The notes under the pieces were generated by a model that saw only the letters and a list, made by a program, of their open reading frames with translations, searched no databases and was not told where the DNA came from. A program made the translations under genes and the position numbers. From Chalara sp. BL73 (Eukaryota; Ascomycota; Leotiomycetes; Helotiales): a stretch of 64,000 nucleotides of DNA. The first letter of the stretch is position 1. Every line of letters starts with the position of its first letter. Below, one piece after another: positions 43,516-55,089 of this stretch. The stretch spans positions 620,001-684,000 of the forward strand of contig CAKJVC010000107.1 in the NCBI GenBank assembly GCA_918026815.1. The letters are read 5' to 3'.

Positions 43516-45843
43516 TTATAAACCTTCTCTACCATCCCCAAACAAGTATCTGGCCTCCGTGCAATACGCGTTGCCACCGGCCATCCCCCTCTCACTACCA
43601 TAGCATACTACGCTAGCATCCACGATGCCGCTCAGAACTCCTTCCATAGCACCCAATACTCCCCATCCGATGAAACTTGCCACCAACCCTACGACATAAG
43701 CGTACGCACTCCCTCTGATTCCAACGCCTCCTGGCATGCCAATATTGAGCTGCCGAGCAGTAGCTACCCAACCACCAAAACCGAGAGCCATTGCCATAAT
43801 AAAGCGCGTAGCATGTAGTAGAAGTTTCGCCAGACGGTACGGTAGCAGTGGCGCTGTTTGATGTGCCCGCGATGAGAATGACCTTGGCGTCAAAGTTGTG
43901 GTTGGTGCTTGAGGGTTCAGGAATGTCATCATACTCAGGCCTCTGGCAGAAGGATGAAGAGATTGGGAGTGTATTGCTGCATATGTGAGCGTCAAAGGGT
44001 TTGTAAGAGCTGCAATCGGAGCAGGTATCAAAGAGTATGCAAAGATGGCGATCACGCTAACTAATCGCTTTGGCAGGACAAGCAGAGGAAGGCGTATGAG
44101 TAAGGCCAGAAGCGTGGAAAAGCAGATAGTTCCCAGTAGGGTCGTTATAGCATGGATAAATGCAGCTGTTACAACATCCCTCGAAGTCGGTGCAGGAATG
44201 ATATTGCGGTGGAAATACCATTGCGAGACTGTGGCTGCCGTAGTCGACCTCTGAATGCCACTGATAACAGAGAGAGTCCAAATGTACATAAGCACAAAAT
44301 AAACTCCTAACCACCAGCTTGTGGCATCAATGATGAACTTCGTGACTGATGATGATAGTTTACCGCCGAGAAATACTCTAGTAAACATGCCAAGCCACAT
44401 CCAAGTCCATACAACTACAGTCCCCAAAGTAGCAAATCCTAGGCCTAGCAAGCTAGGGTTAGCCGCTAAAATCCTCGAGGCAAACTCGAGAATCCCTATC
44501 GCTTTAGTAAGGGAATGTCGACCTTTGTAAACCGTATAGAGCCAAATGAGCGCAAATATACCGGGTATAAATGACAGCCATCTCATAGCCTTGTCTTGTA
44601 AACTCGTGCCATGCGAGGCTCCTTTGTAGCTAGAAATCATTGGATATAGCGAAAAAGAGGCCAGAATGACAGGCACAGCTAGTAAGATCAAATACACCAG
44701 GGGCTTCACAAATGACCTTAGCAAGGCAAGCCATACCAAAGAAACAATTATCGATACCACGGTATCGACCGCAAAGAGATGCATCGATGCCCGCAGTGTG
44801 GTATAGATTGTGTCCCCGATATTTTTGTCTGGTGTGGATGTGTGTAGGAAGACAAGAAAGAAGGTTGCAAACAAGGCTCCTAAGCAGATCATATAGAGCG
44901 AACTCCAGAAGATGTCGTGGCTTGGAACTTCTCCTGCAACAGCTATCGTTGCTGGGACTGTTTCCACAGAGCTCGGCGGCGGAGGATATCTTTCGCCAAC
45001 ACCAAAGCCAGATTCTAAATCGCTTTCCGCGACATGTTGCTTCCGATCTATAGGTGGTCTGATTGCCCCTTCCTTCTGTGTTGGATTGAATTTCTGAAAA
45101 GCAGGTGGACTGCTTTCCGATGCCTCGTACGTTAGATCCTCTGGTGGGTCATCATCTTCATATGCGGACTCCAAGCCAACATCTACCATTTTACCCTTCC
45201 CTTTACTACTTGCTTCGCTTGTCGCCCTTATATCTCTCTCCGAGCTAACCTCATCCACCGTTTCTGGTGCGCGGCCTCTGCCTCTCGTACTGAAAACACC
45301 ACCATTCCAACTGCTTTTTATTCCGCGACCACGACCCCGTTCTTCGACCGCTCTTGGATCTTCGTCTTTACTCTCGTCTAACGAAGCGTTGCTTCCATCG
45401 TGGTCCGTTTCAGAGCTTTCTGCCAGTCGACTAGGGGGAAAGACCCTCCTTGAACGTTGTAGCGCATAGAAATCTGCCCTCTCCCTCTCCTGTTCTTCCT
45501 CGTCGTCTTCTTCTCGAAACTCATCTAGCGCACTATGAAATAATGGCGCGTCCGGAGCGGCTCCATATCGAGAAGTGAAGGGAAAGTTTGAAAGATGCGA
45601 TGCTGTGGGCTGATATGGGTTTGCCTGTCGGTTGGATAAGCCTCTGCCTGGTGTTCTTGATTGTTGGTTCCCTCTTCGGAACCTGTCGTTAGGATTTCGG
45701 GGTACGCCTTCGCCTTCGGGTTGACCAAAGTTGGAGAATCGTGACTGGGATTGAGCCAGGAAGCGTGAAGCGTCTATCGTCTTGATTGTTAGGATTATTC
45801 ATATGAATTCTTGACGGGAGAATTACTTACATTCCGAAAACAT
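43516..45843 (-). CDS. Pns1/CTL-family (choline transporter-like) membrane protein
   Basis: Exon 45843-45831 (13 nt), intron of 57 nt, exon 45773-43516; 756 aa. Splicing gives MFSEYASRFLAQSQSRFSNF. The first 300 residues are hydrophilic, with acidic (REEDDEEEQEREREADF-like) and Arg/Gly stretches. About ten membrane segments follow, from FWSSLYMICLGALFATFFLV to YAYVVGLVASFIGWGVLGAM. The C-terminal block has SGIVDASVVCYGSERGMAGG and TEARYLFG, typical for CTL/SLC44/Pns1 proteins (former DUF580). Yeast Pns1 itself has no proven transport activity; animal CTL1 carries choline. The 45258 start is internal (a GTG codon); the frame continues upstream to the splice site. Confidence 0.88.
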
Positions 45844-46687
45844 CTTCCAATCTCAGGCGTGTTGCTCAAGTTATGAGCTCCAGGCCCCCGCGTGACGATG
45901 TTGATGGCGGAGGCGTTATCAGAGATGGGGCAGTGGAAGAACCGCTCTTGAGATGCTGTTTATGTGCTTGACCGAGGCGATACAAAAGGATGCTGCTAGG
46001 TGTCTGTTTCTAGTCTTTACATATTAGAGAAGTCTTATCCAGAAGAGTGATTAGGGTTGTTGTCGGGGAGCAAGACGGGTCACAATACAGCGTCCTAGTC
46101 ATAAACGGATTCGGCAGATGTCCACACCGCCTACGAAGCTCACAATATTAGTCAGGCTGCCAAGCTGCGGTTGCGTGGTACATGTGTGAGGCAAAAGTAC
46201 CTGGCTAGGGAGTATTGATATTCAAGTTGACATGTTATCCATGCTATCAGCTTCTATATGACTATGAAAGCATGCCGTTTTTCGAGTCACACTTCATGCC
46301 ATAGCATAGTCTTCTTTGTCCGTACACGCATCAACGCACCCGACCTTCAGGGTCGCCTGCTCATATTCATACGCTATCTGCACCCCTGACAGCTTCCAGC
46401 CACAACTGCTTAGATACGTAGCTTGAGCTTGGCAAGCTCGTTAGGTACGTCGGGTTAACTTCGATGATGAGATCAAACAAGAAAAAGCTTAAGTACCTGC
46501 ACCATCACCATCCCATCCAACCTGAAGACATTGAGCCGCTGAGTTAGGATACCTCACGGTGCTGCATCCGCTACTTCAGAGTTCCGCAAACTTAACTACT
46601 TGACGAATTTTCTCATATTCACCATCTGCCGTCAACCATAGGCCCCACGTCACATTTGCGCAAGCAGCGATCGCGTGCTTCCCAGCG
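45844..46687. other. Divergent intergenic region, CTL / Rab
   Basis: Promoters of two divergent genes; nothing else supported. Confidence 0.5.
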
Positions 46688-47473
46688 ATGTCTGCACCAG
46701 CACCGTCATGGGACTTTATCGCAAAGCTGGTTTGCATAGGTGATTCAGGCACAGGCAAATCTTCCCTCACAATCAGACTTTGTGAGGGTCGATTTTCGCC
46801 TCATCACGATGTCACTATCGGCGTCGAGTTTGGGTCGAGAATTGTTCCCGTCGGACCTCCTAACGCTCAACCTGCGAAACCCAAATTAAGCCTTTCGCGC
46901 GATCCTTCCAGCAATAGTATATCCGCAGGCCTTCCTGAGCCAAGACAGAAGGAGCCAGAAATACAACAAAAACATATGAAATTAAGTTTGTGGGATACTG
47001 CGGGACAGGAGACATACAAGAGCGTTACTCGCTCATATTTCCGTGGGGCTTCCGGAGCGCTGTTAGTGTTTGATATCTCGAGGCGTGGGACATTCGAGCA
47101 TGTAACAGATTGGCTCAACGACTTGAGGCAGATAGCGGAGCCAGATATTGTAGTCGTCTTGGTTGGGAACAAGAGCGATCTGGCAAAAGGAGACGAGAAC
47201 AAGAGAGAAGTCACTCAACGGGAAGCCGAAGAATGGGCAAGGAGAAATGGCGTTCTAGAATATGTCGAAACAAGTGCCAAAAGTGGAGAAGGGGTCGAGT
47301 TGGCTTTTGGAAGAGTTGCTGAGAGGATATACCAGAACATCGAAGCGGGAAAATATGATCTGAATGACAGGAGATCGGGAGTGAAAGGCCCAGGTGCTGG
47401 GCAAGCGAACAGAGGAGTCAAGCTAGGCGCTCCCGCGAAAGGCAACAGTGGCTGGGGAGGTGGATGCTGTTAA
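46688..47473 (+). CDS. Rab GTPase (Rab2/Rab4/Rab14-like) with internal insertion
   Basis: Single exon, 261 aa. The G motifs are complete: GDSGTGKSS (residues 18-26), T43 with TIGVEFGSR (switch I), WDTAGQE (102-108), GNKSDL, ETSAKSG. The C-terminus GGGCC is a double-cysteine prenylation site. The signature TIGVEFGSR and SYFRGASGALLVFDISRR fits the Rab2/4/14 group, which works in Golgi-endosome traffic. About 40 residues, rich in P, K, Q and S (residues 55-96), sit between the two beta strands that follow switch I, where most Rabs have a 4-6 residue turn. The stretch is open in frame and lacks good splice sites, so it is treated as protein. Rab subfamily assignment is tentative. Confidence 0.9.
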   Translation: MSAPAPSWDFIAKLVCIGDSGTGKSSLTIRLCEGRFSPHHDVTIGVEFGSRIVPVGPPNAQPAKPKLSLSRDPSSNSISAGLPEPRQKEPEIQQKHMKLSLWDTAGQETYKSVTRSYFRGASGALLVFDISRRGTFEHVTDWLNDLRQIAEPDIVVVLVGNKSDLAKGDENKREVTQREAEEWARRNGVLEYVETSAKSGEGVELAFGRVAERIYQNIEAGKYDLNDRRSGVKGPGAGQANRGVKLGAPAKGNSGWGGGCC

Positions 47474-48227
47474 TATGTATATTTGTATATCACTCCTGGG
47501 TTTTGTTCATTGATGGCGTTAAGAGCGCGATACACCATGGGCATTGATGGCGTTGCAGCAATTCAGGTTGTTTGCTGGCTCACTTCTACTGAATTGAATA
47601 TTCCTCGGTGGTTGATCCGGCATCATTTTGAATGTTCAAGCTTGACATGCACAATAGTAAGCTATCGCAAAAGTCAGTACTCTCTGTCGTCAGGTATTCC
47701 CATGTACTATTTGTCGTGCATCTCCCAGCACCTTTGAAAAATATGTTGGATCCCGCCTTGTGCTTATGGCAGTATATGCCATTTCTTTAGGCGCGGATTC
47801 TATAAGTTGTAAAGCGTACTCTGCCATATGGGAAATCCACCCAATGCCCTGGGTTGCAAGTTGATCTCGGTCTTCAGGAATTCTTAACAGACCTCGGCTG
47901 ACTTCTAATCAAGCGCATCTTCCTTTCAGGATCGTGGAAGTTCCACAGCCGTTGCATCGAGCATTTCCCATCGGCTCTCCCGAGGCAGCCGAATGCATTG
48001 TGGCGTTCCGAGGAGTGTGGCTGAGGGGTTGTCGTAAGTCGTCATGAGGGGCAAGGAAGGCTAGTTATTCCGAAACTCCCAAAGTACAGAAGGAAACCAA
48101 ACCTCCCTTTATTATCACCACCTCGACTTCTCAGTTTGAAAATAATATTAACACATTCACGGACCTTTTCTAGTACTATTTTTCCTGTATCCAATTCACA
48201 AGTTACCTCTCTTACAGACTCACAAAG
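47474..48227. other. Intergenic, no supported gene
   Basis: Rab 3' UTR and promoter of the WW gene, with a C/T-rich leader before 48228. Confidence 0.5.
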
Positions 48228-49274
48228 ATGAGCGACTTCCTACCGCCAAGCACTCCCCCTCCACCCAAAGTACCTGAAGGGTTCGTCCATGTCATATTGG
48301 ATCCTGCAACATATCTCTTGGCTAACATGATGCAGATGGAAAGCACAATGGAATGAGCAATACAAAGAATGGTAGGTTCCAATCCCTTAAAATAAGAACC
48401 TCAATCCCAAGGGCAGCTTCTTTTAAGAAGAACCCCTCAGTTTAACAAGAAAACACAGGTTCTACGTGAACGTCCACACCCGGAAATCGCAATGGGAGAA
48501 GCCCACCGAGCCCGTCTACCCAGCGCCGCAAGAAGGCGCACCAGAAGGCCCTCCGCCTGGCTACACAGGCGGCGGTAACCCGCACGCCGACTCCAAGAGC
48601 AACAACCCTTACAACGGGGCCTCCGGCTCAACCGTCGAGTCGGACGCCGCGCTCGCCGCACGGCTGCAAGCCGAGGAGGACACGCATCAGAGCCGTGGTG
48701 CGGGAGGTTCCGCGCAAGGTTATTTCCAAGGCAGCCCGCAACCGCAGCAGAACGCCGGGTATGGGTATGGTCCCCAGGGGGGTTATGGCCAGCAGCAGTA
48801 CCCGCAGCAGGGGTACGGGCAGGAGCAGCAACAGACGAAGAAGAGCGGCGGTGGGTTCTTAGGGAAGTTACTGGGTAAGGCGTCGGGAGGGTCAAGCAGT
48901 CACGGTGGAGGGCACGGCGGGCTGCCTTTTGGCGGCGGTCATCAGCAAGGAGGATATGGCGGTTATCAACAGCAAGGCTACCCGCAACAAGGGTATGGCG
49001 GAGGTTATGGCGGCTACCCGCAGCAGCAAATGTACGGCAAGCCCAAGAAATCTGGAATGGGAGTGGGTGGAGCCGCCGCGCTGGGTGTAGGTGGTGGTTT
49101 GGTGGGTGGAATGCTGTTGGCCGATGCGTTAGATAATGATGAACAAGAGGCATATCAGGACGTAAGATCCCTTCGCTTTACTCAATAACCATGTTCCCCG
49201 GACTAACTTCTCCCAAGGGTTATCAAGACGGCGCAGGCGATTTTGGTGGCGGTGATGACTTTGGAGGAGACTAA
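48228..49274 (+). CDS. WW-domain protein with Q/G/Y-rich low-complexity tail (Wwm1-like)
   Basis: Four exons: 48228-48280, 48336-48371, 48459-49161, 49218-49274; 282 aa. The WW domain (residues about 17-45) is assembled from three exons: EGWKAQWNEQYKEWFYVNVH and TRKSQWEKP, with both tryptophans and the central WFYVN strand. Then come a Pro/Gly region, a helix with AALAARLQAEED, a Q/G/Y-rich tract (QQQYPQQGYGQEQQQTKKSG), a second GYGG/YPQQ tract, and a Gly-rich hydrophobic segment (GVGGGLVGGMLLADAL). The end is GDFGGGDDFGGD. Yeast Wwm1 has the same N-terminal WW plus Q/Y-rich layout and binds the metacaspase Mca1; orthology is suggested, not shown. The tail is likely phase-separating or aggregation-prone. 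Confidence 0.88.
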
Positions 49275-50067
49275 TCGACTCATGAACATGGTGACACGAC
49301 TTTAATGTAGCTTTTCGCAAAGTTGTTCTTTAACGATATTCTAATTGAAGCACTTGCAATCATTTGGTCTTCATTTTGAACCCCTGCATCTTATTAACCT
49401 GTGATAAGGGAGATATTGAATCAAGGTCAAGATACATTAAGATTATCGTGCTTTCCTACATCAGAGCTTCTGCTACATTATATAGGACTCTGATTTCCCC
49501 TTCTCAGCAATACCTGGTCCTAAGGAAGGATCTTATCTAAGGAGCAAGTTACACATGAACCGCCGATCCATCTTCATTTCCGGAGTAACAGGTCTAAATG
49601 GCAGTATGACCCAACTTTTGTGGAACTTAAGAGCTGATAGACCTTAAGAGGTAATAGACCTTACCGTGAAAGCCTTGCTATGTAGATTCAAAAGTCAGAA
49701 TCTATACACACGTACAATTTTCCTCTTTCCAAGAAGACGCAGTAAAAACAAATACCTGATCTAATGTTATTGGTTATTGTTAATCTTAGAAATGCTGTTC
49801 CTTCAAATGTAGTGGTCTGCATCCTGACTATCAATACCTACTCGATAATTCATGCTTGAGAACCTGGTTATTATATTTTTCTCAGAAAAGCATTGCCCAG
49901 GGTCCAATGGCCTCCCGATGATCCATATCCCTGATCCGCTTTCCAATGGCAGTTTTCGCCTGGCCCCATATCTTAGTCTGGCCATTACGTTTGCTATAAC
50001 TCAGTCAGCATGCAGAAGAAACAAAAAGACTTTACCAATTTCAATAGTCATTCTATTATCATATAAC
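49275..50067. other. Convergent intergenic region
   Basis: No supported gene; 49852-50370 on the plus strand is mostly antisense to the next gene. Confidence 0.5.
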
Positions 50068-51639
50068 TTACAAAGGGATGTTTTTGTCCTGTTCAAAGCA
50101 ATTACACAATGCAGAAACAGCTTCCAGCTGTTCACCACCAGTAGGAATGCCATTACTTCGTATCTCTGGGACGTAGGTAAAGGAACCCCCGAAGTTTTTG
50201 GAAGGATCCGCAGATTTTGCTTCAGGGAGAGGCGTGAACAGATCCCAGAAGACCTTCGCTATTCCTTTGTGATCCGCAGCACTCGAGTTATTTGCCTGAT
50301 TACCAATATTCTCATTTTCTACAATAAACTTGGTGATGCATTGATCGTTATCGGCAACTTCAAAAGCTGATAGTCCATGAATTTCTTTATTGGTGACAGG
50401 GCGGCGAATTTTCATGAATTCGTACAAAGCACGTTGATCAGAGGAGACAACATCAGCAATATCAGGGGAATTCAAGCTGATCGAAGATTCTTTCTTCTCT
50501 AGGTTCTTCTCGGTAATAATATCTTGGTCCTTCTTTGAAGAGTCGATTGACACGGTATCAGCAGGGTTTGAAAGGTCCGCCACGGCAGCTTTGGATACTT
50601 CCAGCTTTTCGGAGGAATTCTGCCAGTGCAGAGCATCGCCGACGTATTCTGCTTGATTTCCATCGAGACAGGGAATTTCCGCTGTTTGTTGGACCTCCTT
50701 GGACTTAATCAACTCGGTATCAGCATCCCACTGTTCCAGAGCCTCCCAAAGCCTGGTTCTGCCACTAGCGGCGCTGTCTAGCTGTTTGCCTAAACTCCCA
50801 TCCCGAGCTCTGCAAAAAAGTTCGTCTTCGTCAGAGTCGTCCCACAAGTCAGCTGCAGACTCCTTGCGGAACTTATGACTGTACCGAGGATCACCTCGTA
50901 AAGAATCAACGTGTTTCTTGGTGAATTCTTCCTCCGTTTTCTCGCGTTCTTTTCTTTTCTTCCAACGTCTTTGAAGCTCATCAGTACTTATCTCTCCGCT
51001 AGTAGTTTTCTCATTTTTGGTTACGTTCTCTGGGTAGTTGACTTGCTTGAATGCGTCGCCAGGTCTTATCAATCGCTCATCGGGAAGCTTTGAGGCGTTG
51101 ATGAGTGCTTTCACAGAAGACAGATGCTCCGCTAGAACCTTGTTTTGATCTTTTCTTATATCCTCACGCAGCTCGTCATCCGCTTGACTCAAGTCACTCC
51201 ACAGATCTCTGCGTAACTCGTCATACTTCCTGTGTTTCAGATTACCACAGTTAGTTTCTTTATCCTTGTAGATTTGCAAATAAACCTGTATTTCAACGCT
51301 CAGGGAAGGTCGTAGATGCCCCTAGGAAGTTACCATACCTCTTCTCCTCATCTGTTATCTGTTCCTGTATGGCACATATCTCCCTACCGATTCGGGAAAG
51401 AGCCTGGGCTTGAATCTCAGTGTTAGCGCCTGAATATCATGTCAGATAGCGAAGTCATTGCACCGAGAAACTGACTGACTTGTATTGTTGCGTTGCGGTC
51501 TTTTCAGGCCTCGGATGAGTTTCTTGTTTAATGCCGCTCTCTCATCTAGAAGTTTGTATAGCCTATACTGAGGATTATCTTGATAACCACTGCCCGTACA
51601 TTCTATGATTTCCAATTGGGAAGTGTCTGGCAAGGTCAT
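50068..51639 (-). CDS. Uncharacterised charged coiled-coil protein
   Basis: Exons 51639-51480, 51429-51339, 51229-50068; 470 aa. The joins (A|GC and AG|G) give EEKRKYDELRRDLWSDLSQA, which reads as continuous helix. Residues about 30-160 are a long charged coiled coil (YKLLDERAALNKKLIRGLKR, QAQALSRIGREICAIQEQIT). Residues about 190-230 hold RRWKKRKEREKTEEEFTKKH and an acidic DLWDDSDEDELF. The rest is Ser/Asp-rich with a short globular block near the C-terminus (GIAKVFWDLFTPLPEA, SFTYVPEIRSNG). No family is recognised. A nuclear or cytoskeletal adaptor role would be a guess. Confidence 0.75.
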
Positions 51640-52530
51640 GATGGGCTTGGTATTCCAAACCCTGAAGTACTGGTACTCGTGTTGCTGGTATTATTGTTTT
51701 TGCGAATGAGGAAATTTTGTGTGGTAATTTGGGCAAGAGAAAAAGAGAAAAGGTTCTTCTTAGGTTAGGGTGGAAATGGATAGGGCATTGTAGGCTGCAA
51801 GGAAGGCACGACCTTTCTCAGAACGATTCATATTCTTTGCACTCTAACATCAAAACGCCATGAAAGCTTATTGACTTCGCCCTGGCTGTGTTTGAATGGA
51901 ACTTGTAATCATAATACTAAAACCAAAAAAAAACCATGTCAGATCTGAAGTAATATTAACCTAACAGGCCGATAGGTCCTGATAAGATCAATCGAACTCA
52001 GAGCCACAACGTACTGATGCGCCAAACTGGTAGTCTAACTTGGAATTGGTTTTTGATAAGGGGCAATTTCCATTCGTGATCTATCATTTCCGTAACCGTC
52101 GAAAATTGTTATGTCTGGGAAAGTTATGTGCAACGAAGTAGGAGCATATAAATAAATGAATGCCGTGTACATGCAGTACTTTGACTTAAGAAACCCAACT
52201 GAAGCGGCATATTTGACATTTTTGGATGGACTGAGTCTAATGATACAAACCTAGTCTAATGGGGAGGTTCTAGATGGGTTACTTAGTAGTACCATATAGG
52301 TTTGTTAAGTTTTGACTAAATGTTTGATTCTAGGTGGGGAACTTGTGATTCCGACCACCAACCATGTAATCGGGAAGGAATAAATAAGCAGCTAGATCTC
52401 TAGTATCCCTTCCTTCTCTACCTTAAATATCGCTTACCCCATATACTATTAAGCTAACGTGATTATAGGTTGCCATTTTTGCGTATTGTAATAGAAATGG
52501 CTTCCATTTAAGTATGTAGCATAATGAAGC
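51640..52530. other. Intergenic, no supported gene
   Basis: A/T-rich. Near 52240-52340 the short phrase CTAGTCTAATG and similar GATTCTAGG-type words recur, but not as a clear repeat. Confidence 0.4.
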
Positions 52531-53731
52531 CTATTCATGGCAGAGAAGGTTGACTTGAGTTGCCAATCGTGAAAGCTTCTCGTCCTTGGTTTCTGGATGG
52601 TCAATGCAATGGGCGGAACGGAATCTCCAGCGCCTTGAAAGCACTGGGTGATGTCTTAGAGCGGGCTCAGATTTATAGTCCAGCAGCCAGCCACCATTAC
52701 AGGATGAATCCATGTTAGGGAGCTTGATAAACATTTCTTGAGCTGCAGCTGAACCTTCTCTGATGGCTGCAATAAGTAGAGTGTATAACCGAGGCTATGA
52801 AGTGTTAGCAATGGAATTCTATCATAGACATATTAATGACTTACGTATGCATTTCCCCAAGTCAATACAACAGAATCATTAGACAGGTGAGGAATGTTAA
52901 GTGTCCAGAACTCAACAATGGGCTCAGAATTATTAGTTCGAGCCTCGCATCGAATGTGGCAGAGCGTATAATCGGTCTCAACGCAGTCCTTAAGGACTTG
53001 AAAAGTAGGATCATAGCGGACGTAATCGCCATAATGAGAACCATGGCAGAGAGCCGAGTATCCTTCATAGATGCGGAATTTTGTGGCATCTGGTTCAAGA
53101 GACTCACAGAACGCTTCATATTCTTGGTACAAAGCAGATGATATGCCAAGTCTCTGTAGGTTTTCATGGATCGCAGCTTGATTGAGATATATCTCGGCAC
53201 TAATCTCATCCATAGCCTCCCGTGTACCCATAATCTGTGCTTCAAGGTTCTCTTTCATCTCTTCTAGCTCCACTAGCTCACATTTGTATCTATAATTCAT
53301 TGCTTCAAGTGACTCTGAGACAAGCTGAGGATCGTTTGGATCTTGACGATATAGCAATTTGTACTTCTGTTCGATAATGCCGTCAAATGTTGTTTTTTTC
53401 GTGATTGCGTGAACCTTGAGGCTGCTGCTGATATCGGGAAGTGGAGGACCTGGTACGTACGTCGCATTGGGGATAATCTCAAAGTCCGAGTCGGGACCTA
53501 AGTCCTCATTGTCATCAGAAGATGATTCTTCTCCATCTGCGTAGTCACTTTCGGATTTATCATCTGAGTTATCTTCTCCATTTCTGTCAGAGGCCTCATT
53601 GCCACTGTCCATAGTAACATCTTCACTCTCTGAATCTACAAGATTGCCTATAGTCTCTTTAGATCCTGCTATTAGAATTATTTTGGGATGCACATACCAC
53701 TAACGCGGAAGTTGAGAGTTAGAGACTCCAT
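52531..53731 (-). CDS. Uncharacterised protein with acidic N-terminus and coiled coil
   Basis: Exons 53731-53698, 53665-52845, 52794-52531; 372 aa. It starts MESLTLNFRV, then a strongly acidic Ser/Asp/Glu stretch (residues about 18-65), a coiled coil (KCELVELEEMKENLEAQIMG), and a globular C-terminal half with RIYEGYSALCHGSHYGDYVR, EFWTLNIPHLSNDSVVLTWG and HPVLSRRWRFRSAHCIDHPE. The 50-nt last intron is sound (GTAAGT, CTAAC branch). The first would be only 32 nt; the start could instead lie at an ATG within the acidic stretch, or upstream in the frame that reads WRTGNGTFRYNPNCHKEYYD. No family recognised. Confidence 0.62.
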
Positions 53732-54310
53732 TGTGATATCTATGTCCACGGTGATACCTAGATCGTAGTACTCTTTGTGACAGTTTGGGTTGTATCTGAA
53801 GGTGCCGTTCCCGGTTCTCCAATCTCGAAGGTGAGAAGATCTACGTGCAGTAGTAGATCTGACTTGTCTGTACTCCAACTTGACGAGTTATGCTATTTGT
53901 AGAACCAAGTCAAAATAAAAGATGAGTCGAACGCCGCAAAGTGGGTGAGAAGTCAAAGTTGCTAGCTATAATGGTAGTAGAGGAGAGAAAGAGACGTTGA
54001 CCGATCGTAAGATCCGTTAAAGCGAGAGGAGATGTAGTTGTGGCCTTGCAAAGATGAATTTAAGTTGATGTTGAATGAATGCCTCCTAAGCGCCTTCTTT
54101 CAAGTTATAATCAAAACAGCGAACATGGGTCGACTTCAACCTATAGCACATAGAAGACACTTTGGGAGTAGGAAATATCAGGAGTAATTGATATATCGCC
54201 AGCTCATACTTACGTAGATTGTAAGGTGAAGATTCCTATCAATTATGAACAAATGCTCTAACAATCCACTTATCATATTACTGCCACGGTTATAATCTAC
54301 CATATGTTCA
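53732..54310. other. Intergenic, no supported gene
   Basis: Upstream region of the acidic-coil gene; the minus frame at 53732-53878 reads protein-like and may be a further 5' exon without a found start. Nothing else seen. Confidence 0.4.
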
Positions 54311-55089
54311 TCACCTAATCTTCCCTTGTGCTTTCTCCTCACCTTTCTTTGAACCACTACCAGCTAGCCAAGCGGCTGCATCAAAATTCTGAAGCGAATT
54401 TGCTGCTTGTGTTGCGCCGACGCCACCACCCTTCTGCCTCGCCTCAAATTCTGCCTTCATTTCAGGATCCACTACGCCAAGTTAGCATTTAGCCCTTTCC
54501 TTGACCGGTGTTGGCTTACTATTATCCATCAGATATGGCATTCCAAACACAATACCCATGCTTGCAATCGCGATGAGAATCATAGGACTCTTCAGAATAC
54601 TCAATGGCGAAACTGCGACCCGGTTAGCTCTCGCGAATATGAAAGGAACAAACAGAAAGACATACATCCGGTCCTCTCAACAAAATACTCCTTCTTGCCT
54701 AGAACACGCACATCAAACCCAAGGGCACCATCCGCCTTTCCCTCAACCTTTACGGCTTCTCCCTTATTACCCCATTCGTTTCCCCTCCATGTTCCCCAGA
54801 CCTCGACGGTCCCAGCCTCCTCCGACACATCCACTCGAAGAGGCGCGAATGCATGTGTATGGGAATGAACATCTAGCAGATAAGAGCCCGTCGAGACATT
54901 GCGGAAATCGAAGCTATTGTCGGTCCGCAGAGGTGCAGATAGCTTAAATGATAGAGTTGTCAGAAAGGCAGACGTGGATGGCGGTAGTGTGGAGGGATTG
55001 AATGCCGCAGTTGTGGGAATGCTAACACGTAGATGTGCAGCGAGCACAAGAGAGCATAGAAGAGATAACGGCAGGATTGAGGCCCGCAT
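54311..55089 (-). CDS. EMC7: ER membrane protein complex subunit 7
   Basis: Exons 55089-54666, 54612-54520, 54471-54311; 225 aa. A signal peptide (MRASILPLSLLCSLVLA) leads into a lumenal beta-sandwich (the former DUF2012): TDNSFDFRNVSTGSYLLDVH, SHTHAFAPLRVDV. A single membrane helix (SPMILIAIASMGIVFGMPYL) and a short cytosolic tail follow, with the family mark MDNMDPEMKAEFEARQKGG and later FDAAAWLAGSG. EMC inserts tail-anchored and multi-pass proteins into the ER membrane. Intron joins T|TT and A|TG restore RTGFSPLSILKSP and MDNMDPEM. The start is the first ATG giving a signal peptide; the frame is open further upstream. Confidence 0.93.

Noticed and set aside
48437..49153. 238-codon minus-strand ORF rich in Arg, His and Pro
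   Set aside because: Antisense of the Q/G/Y-rich low-complexity tail of the WW gene.
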